Shown piece by piece: positions 34,795 to 46,372 of a stretch of DNA of 64,000 nucleotides. Under the pieces are notes generated by a model. The model ran no database searches. It had not been told where the DNA came from and saw only the letters and a list, made by a program, of their open reading frames with translations. The translations under genes and the position numbers were made by a program. The stretch's first letter is position 1. The number at the start of each line of letters is the position of its first letter. The stretch is from contig NC_003075.7 of the NCBI RefSeq assembly GCF_000001735.4, forward strand, positions 4,589,001 to 4,653,000, given 5' to 3'. This DNA is from Arabidopsis thaliana. Lineage: Eukaryota; Streptophyta; Magnoliopsida; Brassicales; Brassicaceae.

Positions 34795-37700
34795 ATGATA
34801 CCTCTTGTGTATATGCTTACTTTGTCCGTGAAATATCGGGTTCTTGGTGAGTGCTATTGCAGATTTGTTGTCAAGTAAAATCAGCATCTTCTCGCATGGT
34901 TTTCCATTGATCTCTCCAAGAAGCTCTTGATGTCATAGTGCTTATTTTGCTGCCTCAGTAGCGGCCATAAACTCGGCCTCACATGATGATAAAGCCACAT
35001 TATCTTGCTTTTGCGAGCACCAAGTGATCAGACACTTGTTGAGATAGAAAATGTGACATATTGTTTTCCTTCCATCGTCCTCATCAACGTTGTGACTGCT
35101 ATCACTGAAGCCTATCAACTTGGCTTCGTTTTTCTGAGTGAAGGAGAGACCATAAGCCCGTGTACCTTGTCAGTACCTAAGTATTTGTTTTAGAGCTGCA
35201 CCATGAGACTCCTTTGGTTCATGCATGTACCTGCTCAAGACTCCAACACTATAAGAAAGATCAGGGCTTGTATGAAGTAAATATCGAAGGCACCCGATAT
35301 TTCTTCTATACTCCTTCTCATCGATGTTTTTCTCATCATGTGCTTTACTTAGCTTTAAGTTCGCGTTCATTGGTATGTCTACAACATTGCATTCTTCCAT
35401 TTGAGTTTCACTTAGAATTTTTGATGCATACTTTTCTTGCTTCAACGTAATACCTCCTTCGTGTTGACATACTCAAGACCGAGATAGTATGTTAACAAAC
35501 CAAGGTCACTCATCCCGAATTTTTTCGCCATTTCCTTCTTGAACTCGAGAATCAACTTCAAGCTAAACCCCGAGATTAATAGATCATCCACATAGACTGC
35601 AACTAGAAGAACTTTATCTTTGTCTTGTTTCTGATACAATGAAGGTTCCTTAGGACACTTGACAAACTTTAACTCATTAAGTATCGAGTTAAGCTTATGA
35701 TTCTAGGCCCTAGGCGCTTGTTTGAGGCCACACAATGCTTTGTTTAACTTATAAACTTTCTCCTCACTCCCTCTTGTAACAAAACCCTCCGGTTGTATAA
35801 CATAAACTTCTTCTTTCAGCTCCCCATGTAGAAACGCCGTTTTGACATCGAGGTGGTGAACTTGCTATCCATGTGAAGCAGCAAGAACAAGCATAAGGCG
35901 AATGGTTTCTTTTCTTGCTACCGGAGTGAAGACTTCGTCATAATCTATTCCATGTCTTTGTATGTAACATTTTGCTACAACCTTGCTTTATGCTTGTTAA
36001 TACTACCATCAGAATTTTGCTTTAGTTTAAACACCCACTTTAGTCCTATAGCCTTGACTCCGACTGGAAGTTCTACTAGGTCCCATGTTTTATTTTTGGT
36101 AATAGACATGATTTCTTCTACACGAGTCTCTCCATACCTTTAGCTCTTTTGCTTCAATGTAATCCCATGGTTCTTCACTGATTGTCATCAAGAGTTTTTC
36201 GACTTCAAGTTCAGCAAACAAAATATAGTCATCTTGATGATTAGGTCTATGACGTTGTCTCTCTGATCTCCTTAAGATGACCTCATTAGTCTGTTCATCT
36301 TGATCGTTATCGTTTGGAATGTCTTCTTCCTCTTCAACTGAACCCTCGTTATTCTCATCGGCTCCGTTCTCCTCTGTTTCTTGTACTGAGTCCTCATTTT
36401 CAATACCATTGTTTCCAAAGCTGACTTTAAACGTTCATGGGCTCTCACTTGTCTCGTTTTTTGTCTCATTCCAAGACCAGTTTTTACTCTCATCAAAAAC
36501 GACATCCCTACTCACAATAATTCTCCGCCTAGATGGATCCAACAAGCGATAAGCTTTAGAGCCAGGTTCTGTTCCCAGATGAACTAACCTTCTCGACCTG
36601 TCATCTAGCTTCTTTAACTGTGGACTCTCAGTCTATGCATATCCGATACACCCGAACACACGTAAATGTTCAATATTTGGCCTTCTTCCCTTGAATACCT
36701 CATATGGAGTTTGTTTAACCAGTGATCTTATTGCGACTCTATTAAAAAGATTGGTAGCATGCCTCACTGGTTCTCCCCATAGATAGTTTGGTACATCCAT
36801 GTGCTTCATGATGCTTATGGTCATCTCTAGCAAATTTCTATTCCTCCTTTCAACAACTCCGTTTTGTTGTGGTGAGTAAGGTGCAGTTATGTGTCTTGTG
36901 ATTCTGGATTTATCACAAATATCTTGTGATTCCGGATTTATCACAAAAATCTTGAAATTCATGTGAAGTGAACTCACCACCTCTATCTATACGAAGTGTT
37001 TTGATCTTTGCTCCTGTTTCTTCTTCAACTAGTGCTTTAAATTTTTTGAATTTGTCGAATGATTGACTCTTTTCCTTCAATAGCACTGTCCACATATAAC
37101 GAGAGTGATCGTCGATAAGAACAAAGATATACCTATTTTGTGCTGCTGTCATAGGTGTGATAGGTCCGCAGAGATCCGCATGTATGAGTTCAAGTAGTCG
37201 TGAGGCTCGAAAAGAAGTAGCTTGAGGGAATATTCTTCTTACTTATTTCCCAAGCGAACATGAGGCCAATGTTTCCTTTTCGACTGTGATCTTTGGTAAC
37301 CCGACAACTAACTCTTTGTTCATCATTCACCTCATAGTGTTTAACCCAACATGTCCTAACCTTGAGTGCCATATTGATGAATCGTCGATAAGATTTAGTT
37401 GTAAACACTTCTTAGCTTCGGTTTCCATGGTAACTTTGTAAAGCCGATTCTTTGACCTTATCGCTTTCACCAACAACTTTCCATCACGATCATACAATGT
37501 TAGATAGTTTTCTTTCATCCTCACATCGCATCCTGCTTTGGTGGCTTGACCACGACTTATGATATTGCTCTTTAGATCCGGTATGTAGTACACTTCTACT
37601 TACAAAGAGTATTGAGCCCTTCCCTTTGATATCAATACGAGAGTTATCTCCAAATCTCACTTTCCCTGTGATTGACTCGTCGATTTTAGAGAAATAAGAA

Positions 37701-38657
37701 CGGTTTTCTGTCATGTGATTCCTTGCCCCGTTGTCAAGATACCACACATTATCTCCATCTGATTGTGTTTCAAAAGTTTGACATTCTTTTCATTTAAATA
37801 GACTACCTCATGTATCATGAGCTCATCCGCTTCTTGAGTTTCTTCTTCTTGTTTGCACATGCTTCTTGAAGCTTAAGTAATCTATCTGGACAATTAGAAG
37901 CATAATGCCCTATCTTATCACACCTGTAACACATGATCTTTGACTTATCTCTTGTATTACGACCACGTCCTCTTCCTCTTCCACCAAATCGTCCTCTTTG
38001 ACCTCTTCCTCTACTAGCAGTTATCTTGATAGGATTGTGAATTAGTATTAACTTACATGAGTTTTCTTATGTCATCTTGCTCATCTCCTACATCACCAAC
38101 TTATTCTTCATATACTTTCATACGGCCCACAATATCCTCAAATCTTGTATTATTAAGGTCAAGAACTTGTTTGTATATATCTCTTTCTTGGCAAACCGTT
38201 AAGAAATTTCTTAACGAGTCTTGGTACTTCAATCTCAACTCCTAGTTCCGCAGATTTTGTAGAGAGTTCCGAAAGTCTTCCAACGAAGTTATCAATATGT
38301 TCTTTCCTTCATCTTTATTTTCTCAAACTCTGCCATCAAGGTTTGTAACCTTGCTTCTTTGACCCTCTCCACTCCTACATGTCGAGTTTTTATTGATTCC
38401 CATACTTTTTTTGTTGTATTAAGATTCCCGACTTGTAGTGTCAAAGTCTCTGGTATAGGTTGCAATATGAAACCCCTAGCCATGAGATTCTTGTCAACAT
38501 CATCAGATCCTGGATTTATTACCTCCCACACCTTATGTATACTAAGCGTAATCTCCATACGTATGGCCCAACCCGTGTAGTTCGTAGCATTGAGCATAGG
38601 ACATGTTATTGATGATGAGATATTCTCCTTTGGTTTTGCCACAACTATGTCACCCAT
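34795..38657 (-). pseudogene. Copia gag-pol on the inverted segment
   Basis: Reading leftwards from the ATG at 38657: gag (38292-38657), CCHC knuckle CYRCDKIGHYASNC (37890-37931), protease with WYLDNGARNHM (near 37745), pre-integrase IWHSRLGHVG (near 37370), integrase core (about 37150 down to 36630, with PYSPQQNGVVERRN), RT with VAVYVDDLLISG (near 35595) and RNase H down to 34795. Frames are broken repeatedly. About 36 bp of the integrase region is tandemly duplicated near 36895-36955. Domain order is normal; only the orientation relative to the LTRs is wrong. Confidence 0.87.
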
Positions 38658-38671
38658 GTTTCTAGCTTGAA

Positions 38672-38934
38672 ACGTTGATCTCTACTAACAAATCTGCAAT
38701 TGCACTCACCAAGAACCCGGTGTTTCACGGACGAAGTAAGCATATACACAAAAGGTATCATTTTATTCGTGAGTTTGTGACGAATGAACAAGTGGAGGTA
38801 GAGCACGTTCCTAGAAAAAGACCAAAGGCAGATATTCTAACCAAGGCTCTAGGAAGGATCAAGTTTAAAGAAATGAGGGAGCTAGTTGGAGTTCAAGATG
38901 TGTCGAAGTATGGCTTCAAACTTAAGAGGGTGAA
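38672..38934 (+). pseudogene. Copia RNase H 3' end, plus strand
   Basis: Encodes the tail of copia RNase H: NKSAIALTKNPVFHGRSKHI and then PKADILTKAL, a motif that normally closes the pol frame just before the 3' LTR. Its first 80 or so bases repeat, in opposite orientation, the end of the inverted segment at 34795-34880. A purine-rich AAGAGGGTGAA precedes the LTR as the likely polypurine tract. Confidence 0.87.
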
Positions 38935-39222
38935 TGTTGGGTTAAGTTTGAATATGACTTGAGCACTAAGTCATTAAATCCTTGAGAGATTAGGACTAGA
39001 ATATCTAGGAGTGATCTAGAAAATATTTAGGAGTTATCTAAATATACTTCTATTAAGATTATGATTGTTTAAGAGATCTCTATATAAGGAGATGTAAGTA
39101 TGTTGCGTAACTTATGAGTTGAGAGAATTAAGAACAAGAGAGTTTAAGTTTTGAGTAGTTTTCTTAAACTAATTAAGAAAGTTATTCTTTAATCTTTGTG
39201 TTCTTGACAATTTCAAACTATA
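38935..39222 (+). repeat. 3' LTR of the inverted-interior copia
   Basis: 288 bp starting TGTTGGG and ending ACTATA, followed by the target duplication AATTT. It carries a GACTTGAGCACTAAGTC segment absent from the left LTR and the same CTATATAAGG TATA box. Confidence 0.87.
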
Positions 39223-39227
39223 AATTT

Positions 39228-39565
39228 TAATTGAATCAATTTAATTCGATATGGCTAATATTCTAATATTGATGATGTTAAAAACAGAAAAGAATGATGA
39301 TTTAATTTACTGTATTATACTGTGTGGTTAATGGTATTTTTAATTTATATTAATATTGATTCAAATAACCCCCCCTCCCCCCCGGCTATAATAACTATCT
39401 CGTGATATATAATAAAATATTAAATGTTGAAGAACTTAAAATTTTAACTCATAATTATTCATATGAGTTTCTTTAAAGACTTTTACCTATAAAATTAGGA
39501 CCTACTATATATATTAACTTGGCACAGAAGTTGCCAAAAAAAATTAAACGAGATAGTTCTATTCT
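39228..39565. other. Spacer between the inverted copia and hAT copy 2
   Basis: A+T-rich with a C-run near 39371-39383. A 28-bp word at 39542-39569, running into the hAT target duplication, is the exact reverse complement of 33936-33963, suggesting that both come from one repeat family. No gene. Confidence 0.45.
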
Positions 39566-39763
39566 AATTCTGCCTATGTTTTCACGTCCAACGATCCGGT
39601 GAACCGATTAAACCGGCCAGCTATGTGTTTTGAAATTCTCATTTGATTTTGGAATAAAATATAAGGTTTTAAACTTTATTCAGTTATTTTTATAACTTTT
39701 TCAGTAAACTCATTTGATGTTTTAGATTTAGTGAAAACCTCACAATGCCAGTCTTAAAAGAAT

Positions 39764-39913
39764 TATCAAATATGTATTGGTACAATGACCCGGTTTACCG
39801 GTTTATCTATTTTTGTCTTGGTTAAGTAGATTGTATTTGAGGATCAAACCTTGTTTCCTTTATTGTCAATGAAGCATATTTCTAATCTAAGGTAAAGTTT
39901 GTTAGATCTAAAA
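39764..39913 (+). repeat. 5' LTR of copia 2
   Basis: 150 bp, nearly identical to 44777-44894 except for about 32 bp near 39827-39865 present only here. The segment is bounded by ATTGT words, consistent with deletion between short direct repeats in the other LTR. Confidence 0.88.
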
Positions 39914-39925
39914 TGGTATTAGAGC
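39914..39925 (+). other. Primer-binding site of copia 2
   Basis: TGGTATTAGAGC directly abuts the 5' LTR. It matches the tRNA-Met primer site except for one C-to-T change. Confidence 0.85.
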
Positions 39926-40101
39926 TTTTCCCAGCTTCATTCATCTTCTTCTGCAAATTTTCTTCTATTCTCTGATAATTTCTCTTGATTCTCTTTTGTT
40001 TCTCAATCTTTGTTTCATTCTCTATCGTTTGATCGGAGAATTTCTTTGATCGCGTTTCATTCCGATCATTTTTTCATTTTCTGGTTTTGTTACTCTTCGC
40101 G

Positions 40102-41122
40102 ATGGCTAATCCAGCTCCGACGAGCTCCAATCCTTACTCAAATCCATTGTGTCTTCATGCTGCTGACAATTCGGGTGTTAAATCTCGTTCTCGACAAGCT
40201 CATCGGTGAATCTTACTATCTTACAAGGCGTCGTTCTATCATCAAAGCTCTCAACGCTAAAAGCAAGCTCGGATTCATCTATGGAAGTGTCGTTAAACCT
40301 CCGGAAGATCACAATGACTATGGATCTTAGACTCGCTGTAACGATATGGTATGTACCTGGATTACGAACTTTGTTTCAAAGGATTTAGGATCTGGAATGG
40401 TCTATTTTTATGATGCTCATCTCTTATGGTTGAAACTAGAAGGTAGATCTAGGCAGAGTAATTTGTCTAAGATCTATAGTGTTCAAAACCAACTAGATCG
40501 TCTACATCAAGGATCATTAGATCTCAGTGCTTATTACACTCGTCTTACGGTTACCTTCATTAGATCTCAGTGCTTATCATGGGAAGAATTGAAGAATTTT
40601 GAAGAGTTACCTTCCTGTACTTGTGGAAAATGCACTTGCGGTTCAAATGATCGTTGGATTCAGTTGTATGAGAAGCACAACATTGTCAGATTCTTAATGC
40701 GTCTCAATGAATCGTTTATTCAAGCGCGTCGTCAGATTCTTATGATGGATCCACTTCCAGAATTCACAAATCTCTATAACTTCATCTCTCAAGATGATCA
40801 ACAAAGAAGTTTTAATTCAATGCCTACCACAGAGAAACCTGTTTTTCAAGCTTCTATAACTCAACAGAAACCTAAGTTTTTCAATCAACAAGGAAAATCT
40901 CGTCCTCTTTGCACTTACTGTGGTTTATTGGGTCATACTAATGCTCGATGTTATAAACTTCATGGATATCCTCCAGGCTACAAGGTTCCTGTTGGTACAT
41001 GCTACAATAATGACAAATCAAGAGGTCAGCCTTATCCACATAATGGCATTCACATGGTTTATTCTCAACCTCCCGAACAGATGATGTATTCTCTAGAAAA
41101 GCTCCACAGATTCAATCTATGA
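40102..41122 (+). pseudogene. Copia 2 gag
   Basis: Starts at the ATG at 40102 (MANPAPTSSNPYS), shifts frame near 40180 and again near 40330, and is then open from 40346 to 41122. That part has a Gag core with QLDRLHQGSLDLSAYYTRL and a zinc knuckle CTYCGLLGHTNARC (40910-40951) followed by YKLHGYPPGY, typical of this group. Two frameshifts make it non-functional. A short duplication (TTAGATCTCAGTGCTTAT) occurs near 40516 and 40559. Confidence 0.83.
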
Positions 41123-41241
41123 TTCCATAGAGTCATCTTATCACTTACAATGGGAACTCATATGCTCCAATTGTTCAAGCTAATAACAATGCTCCATATG
41201 CTCTTTATAATCAAGCTTATAATGGGAATTCGTATGCTCCT

Positions 41242-44200
41242 ATGGCTCAGAACTTTGCTGGAAATCATATTATCTCTGATGGATCTTCAATGTCTGCTGG
41301 TAATGTGACTAGTGAATCGCCAACTGTAAATCATTCTGTCAATATGATGAATTCTGGAAGAGGTTTTCTTGGTAGTAGTTCACATGGTAGGGAACAGGTT
41401 AATCAGATGGTTACTCAATTGAACACACAACTTCAAGGTTCTCCGTATCAAGTTATTCGACCACCAACTGTCTCGCAAAATCATGGTTCTATCTCAGCAC
41501 AAGGTATGTCACCTATACCTTCTCACTATATTTCTGCTTTCGAACCATGTCTTATAATTCCACAAAATACCTGGAGTCTTGATACTAGAGCTAGTTGTCA
41601 TATCTGTTGTGACTTGAGTTTGTTCTGTAATGTCTACCATATTGATCACACGAATATCACTCTACCAAATAATATCAAAATTTCCATTAACATAGCTGAA
41701 ACAGTTAAACTCAATGATAGGCTCATTCTTCATCTTGTTTTCTATGTTCCTTCTTTTCATTTCAATCTTATTAGTGTTAGTTCTTTAACAAAAACAAATA
41801 AAAAAAATTCAGTGCATTTTTATCATAAGAATTGTTTCATTCAGGATCATACTCACGCATGGACGATTGGTAGATGAGATTAGCCCAATGATCTTTATCT
41901 CTTAAATCATCAACCTCCACCTGATACATAACATCATGCTGCATCATTCATTCAACCTGATTCGCAACTCATGTTGCATCATTCATTGTTGTTTCACCTA
42001 AGCTTTGGCATCAGCGTCTAGGTCACCCATCTATGTCAAGGGTTCAGGCTTTATCTTCAAATTTACATATTCCTCAGAAACTTTCTGAATTTCATTGTAA
42101 GATTTGTCATTTGTCAAAACAAAAATGTTTATCTTTTGTTTCTAATAATAAAATTTATGAGGAACCTTTCCCTTTGATTCATATTGATGTTTGGGGTCCT
42201 TTTCATATTACTTCTGTCAAAGGATATCGTTAATTTCTTACTATTGTCGATGATTGCACTAGAATGACATGGATTTATTTCTTGCGTTTAAAGAGTGATG
42301 TTACAACGATTTTTCCAGAATTTTTAAAACTTGTTCAAACTCAATTTGGTTGCACAGTGAAAAGCATAAGGTCTGATAATGCACCTGAATTACAATTTAA
42401 GGACTTACTAGCAACTTTTGGCATTTTTCATTATCATTCATGTGCATACACACCTCAGCAAAATTATGTTGTCGAACGTAATCATCAACATCTTCTGAAT
42501 GTTGCTAGATCTCTTTATTTTCAATCAAATATTCCACTTGCATATTGGCCTGAATGTGTTTCTACTGCTGCATTTCTTATAAATAGAACACCAACTCCCA
42601 ATTTAGAACACAAGAGTCCTTATGAGGTTCTTTATAAGAAATTACCTGACTATAATTCTCTTAGGGTGTTTTGTTGTTTATGTTATGCATCTACACATCA
42701 ACATGAACGTCATAAATTTACTGAAAGAGCTACAAGTTGTGTTTTTATTGGTTATGAATCTGGTTTTAAAGGATATAAAATTCTGGATCTTGAGTCAAAT
42801 ACTGTTTCTGTTACACGCAATGTTGTTTTCCATGAAACTATTTTTCCTTTTATTGATAAGCATAGTACTCAAAACGTTTCTTTCTTTGATGATTCTGTTT
42901 TACCTATTTCTGAAAAACAAAAAGAAAATCGTTTTCAAATTTATGATTATTTCAATGTTTTAAATCTTGAGGTTTGTCCTGTCATTGAGCCTACTACTGT
43001 TCCAGCACACACACACACACGATCCCTCGCTCCATTAAGCACTACTGTTACTAATGATCAATTTGGGAATGACATGGACAACACGCTCATGCCCCGCAAA
43101 GAGACACGTGCTCCTAGTTATCTTTCACAGTACCATTGCTCTAATGTTCTAAAAGAGCCTTCATCTTCTCTTCATGGTACTGCTCATTCTCTCTCTTCCC
43201 ATTTGTCTTACGATAAACTCTCTAATGAGTATCGTCTGTTCTGCTTTGCCATTATTGCTGAGAAAGAACCAACCACCTTTAAAGAGGCAGCTTTGTTGCA
43301 AAAATGGCTTGATGCGATGAACGTGGAGTTGGATGCTCTTGTGAGTACTTCCACCAGGGAAATTTGTTCTTTACATGATGGAAAACGTGCCATTGGTTGT
43401 AAGTGGGTCTTCAAGATTAAGTATAAATCCGATGGTACTATTGAACGGTATAAGGCTCGCTTGGTTGCTAATGGCTATACTCAACAAGAAGGAGTTGATT
43501 ACATTGATACATTCAGCCCTATAGCTAAGCTTACTTCAGTCAGATTAATTCTTGCTTTAGCTGCTATTCATAACTGGAGTATTAGTCAGATGGATGTTAC
43601 TAATGCTTTTCTCCATGGTGATTTTGAGGAGGAGATATATATGCAGCTACCACAAGGTTATACACCAAGAAAGGGGGAGCTTTTACCAAAGAGACCTGTG
43701 TGTCGCCTAGTCAAGTCCTTATATGGTCTAAAACAAGCTTCACGTCAATGGTTTCACAAGTTCTCCGGTGTTCTAATACAGAATGGTTTTATGCAATCTC
43801 TCTTTGATCCGACTTTGTTTGTCAGAGTTAGAGAAGATACTTTTCTGGCCCTGTTGGTATATGTGGATGATATAATGCTTGTTAGTAACAAGGATTCTGC
43901 TGTGATAGAAGTCAAGCAGATATTAGCCAAGGAGTTCAAGCTAAAAGATTTGGGACAGAAGAGATATTTTTTGGGATTGGAAATAGCTCGCTCTAAGGAA
44001 GGTATCTCTATTTCACAGAGAAAATATGCTTTGGAGTTACTTGAAGAGTTTGGCTTTCTTGGTTGTAAACCTGTCCCAACACCAATGGAGCTGAACCTTA
44101 AGCTAAGTCAGGAAGATGGTGCCTTACTTCTGGATGCCTCACATTACAGAAAACTCATTGGAAGATTGGTTTATCTCACTGTGACTCGACCAGATATATG

Positions 44201-44769
44201 TTTTGCAGTGAATAAACTCAATCAGTATATGAGTGCTCCTAGGGAACCACATTTGATGGCTGCACGTCGCATCTTACGTTATTTGAAGAATGATCCAGGT
44301 CAAGGTGTGTTCTATCCAGCCTCTTCTACTCTGACTTTTCGTGCTTTTGCTGATGCTGATTGGAGTAATTGCCCGGAGAGTAGCATATCCATTTCTATAG
44401 TTTGTGTGTTTCTTGGAGATTCCTTAATCTCTTGGAAATCCAAGAAACAAGATGCTGTTAGTCGCAGTTTGGCTGAAGCTGAGTACAGAAGCATGGCTAG
44501 TGCTATCTTTGCCTGACACAATTTTTGTGTACTATGACGATGAGTCTGCACTTCACATTGCTAAGAACTCAGTCTTCCATGAGAGTACCAAGAACTTCCT
44601 TCATGATATTCATGTGGTGCGAGAAAAGGTTGCTGTTGGTTTTATCAAGACTCTTCATGTTGATACTGAACACAACATTGTTGATCTGCTCACTAAGCCT
44701 CTCACAGCGCTTCGGTTCAATTATCTACTGTCCAAGATGGGACTGCATCACTTGTACTCTCCATCTTGA
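41242..44769 (+). pseudogene. Copia 2 pol (protease, integrase, RT, RNase H)
   Basis: Protease lies in 41242-41877; its triad reads D-T-R (SLDTRASCHI) where D-T-G is required. Integrase zinc-binding residues follow (LWHQRLGHPSMS, CKICHL; near 42005-42110). A stop at 42231 lies just before VDDCTR of the catalytic core. From 42264 to 44516 one 750-aa frame covers the rest of integrase (SIRSDNAPE, PQQNYVVERN), RT (TNAFLHGDFEEE, YVDDIML) and RNase H up to EAEYRSMAS. A deletion near 44510 shifts to the last RNase H piece (44520-44769). It is the most intact retroelement coding region in the window. Confidence 0.88.
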
Positions 44770-44776
44770 GGGGGAG

Positions 44777-44894
44777 TATCAAATATGTATTGGTACAATG
44801 ACCCGATTTACCGGTTTATCTATTTTTGTCTTGGTTTTGTAGATTGTCAATGAAGCATATTTCTAATCTAAGGAAAATTTTGTTAGATCTAAAA
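44777..44894 (+). repeat. 3' LTR of copia 2
   Basis: 118 bp, directly after the polypurine tract GAGGGGGAG and before the duplication AGAAT. A few substitutions and the missing 32 bp separate it from the 5' LTR. Confidence 0.88.
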
Positions 44895-45398
44895 AGAATG
44901 AATGGAATGGTGAGAGAGAAAACCGAGATTCATTATTTTAAATTCACGATGTTTTATTAGTTTATTTTTGTCATCGATGATCTCTATTATTTTTTATTAC
45001 AGCTTTAGACTTTAGTTGGACTTAAGCATATAATTAAATTTTAATTGATTATTTTTGTTAGACTAAAATGACGATCGAATATTACCATTAATTAGTATTA
45101 ATCGAATTTAGTCAAAATTTTAATTGTTTATTATTCGTTAGACTTCATATTTTGTTAACCATGGTATGATTATTTTTATTTTTATTTTATAAAAACTATA
45201 ATATCTCTATAAATATTAATTAAATACATTTAATAAACTTTATTCAATTGAGTCGTGGTTGAACCTGGTTGACCCAATGATCCGATGACCCCGAAGGTAG
45301 TCTATTCATCGTCAGGGTTTAAAAACATTTATTTCTGCTGTAAATTCTCCTAAATAATTTTTTTAAACGTTGACTATTAAATAGTTGCATATCTACTT

Positions 45399-45401
<3 letters not shown>

Positions 45402-45435
<34 letters not shown>
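45402..45435. repeat. (TA)n microsatellite
   Basis: About 17 TA units just after hAT copy 2. A shorter (AT)n run lies at 6854-6875 in the first intron of RPA-like copy 1. Confidence 0.9.
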
Positions 45436-45438
<3 letters not shown>

Positions 45439-45543
45439 GAATATGTTTGATTCGTTTAATAACAAGTTTTCTTGATGTTTTTACTATCCATTTAATACAT
45501 AAGTTCATTCTTTTTCCAATGCAAATCTTACTATATGAAGCTT

Positions 45544-46141
45544 TTTTTTTTGTCAAACAAGATCTTCATTCATTCAATCCTTAAAAGAGGAAGGTTCATA
45601 CACAAAGACATAAGATAATACAATGAAATTAAAGATAGGAGCTGCATGAGTTTTCCAAAGAGATATATACTTTTAAATAAGTTTACAAGGATTGAAAAAT
45701 CTGTTGAGGCCTTAGTGGATTCGCCATGAAGTCGGGCTTCGCGAAATCCTTGACCACCAAATGGTCATTACCAGCTCTTGCAAACAATGCATCCGAGCTT
45801 TTGAGAAGGTGCTCCACGGAAGAGGCTGATGGGTTAGTGACGTTGAAAAAGAGATGGTAACCAACTCTAGAAGACATGGTCATAATGCCATACTTTTCCA
45901 AACAAACTGAGGGTTGCAAATTATCCAAGCAAAAGATTAAAACATGACTAAGCTTGTTAAATGGTGTATGGGTAGATAGAGAGTTGTAGAGGCTTCGGTA
46001 ACACCTTCTCCGTAGAGACAGGGTCATAATACAGATACTCTTAACTCTAAAAAGCAAATGACTATAGTTAGGTAAACTAGTCCTGGAAAGGGTCCAAAGG
46101 AAACTAAGTAACAGATCTCGACAAAAGTACCTATCAATCCA
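45544..46141 (-). mobile_element. Retroposed sequence with poly(A) tail and 19-bp duplication
   Basis: The insert is flanked by a perfect 19-bp direct repeat ATCTTACTATATGAAGCTT (45525-45543 and 46142-46160; the last bases merge with the T-run). Read on the minus strand it ends in a poly(A) tract, seen as T-run at 45542-45551, after GTTTGAC. Long duplication plus poly(A) is the mark of LINE-type target-primed insertion. The minus strand has a 165-aa open frame ending at 45683 (KSSDALFARAGNDHLVVKDF) that I do not recognise. It may be a processed mRNA copy, a 5'-truncated LINE or a SINE-like unit. Confidence 0.83.
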
Positions 46142-46372
46142 TCTTACTATATGAAGCTTAGATTTTAATGTTAGTAACACGGATGATCGCTAGATGTATC
46201 ATTGCTTATAAAATTTTCAAAAAAATATAAAATTTATAGTAAATTATGCAAACATGGCAAAATCTTTTATCCATAGATTTGAATGTGTTGCAATAATGTT
46301 AGTGACTAACTTTGTAATAGTCACAAGAGTTGATACATCAAGAATAAATCAGATAAATATGAAAACAGTCGT

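Larger units (their letters stand above)
34475..39222 (+). mobile_element. Ty1/copia element with inverted interior
   Basis: Two LTRs in direct orientation (34475-34737 and 38935-39222) are flanked by a perfect 5-bp duplication AATTT (34470-34474 and 39223-39227). The primer-binding site after the left LTR is on the plus strand, and the last part of RNase H before the right LTR is also plus. Everything between, from the gag start down to RNase H, reads on the minus strand. This is a single insertion whose interior has been flipped. A short RNase H segment is present at both junctions in opposite orientations. Confidence 0.88.
39764..44894 (+). mobile_element. Ty1/copia element with very short LTRs (copia 2)
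   Basis: LTRs of 150 and 118 bp are flanked by a perfect duplication AGAAT (39759-39763 and 44895-44899). Primer site, gag, protease, integrase, RT and RNase H follow in copia order, and a polypurine tract GAGGGGGAG (44768-44776) precedes the 3' LTR. A 750-aa integrase-RT frame is still open. LTR ends read TATCAAAT and ATCTAAAA instead of TG...CA. It sits inside hAT copy 2, and hAT copy 1 shows the empty site near 60100. Confidence 0.9.
39574..45330. mobile_element. hAT-like element, copy 2 (carries copia 2)
   Basis: Flanked by an 8-bp target duplication with one mismatch, AATTCTGC (39566-39573) and ATTTCTGC (45331-45338). The left end begins CTATGTTTTC; the reverse complement of the right begins AAATGTTTTTAAACCC. 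Without the copia the element is about 620 bp and aligns in reverse with the right part of hAT copy 1 (59824-60393). The GTTGAACCTGGTTGACCC block near 45265 is also in copy 1 near 54760 in reverse. Non-coding and non-autonomous. Confidence 0.78.

Noticed and set aside
42622..42963. Second frame of 113 aa within copia 2 pol
   Set aside because: It overlaps the true integrase frame in another phase; T-rich codons give hydrophobic residues.
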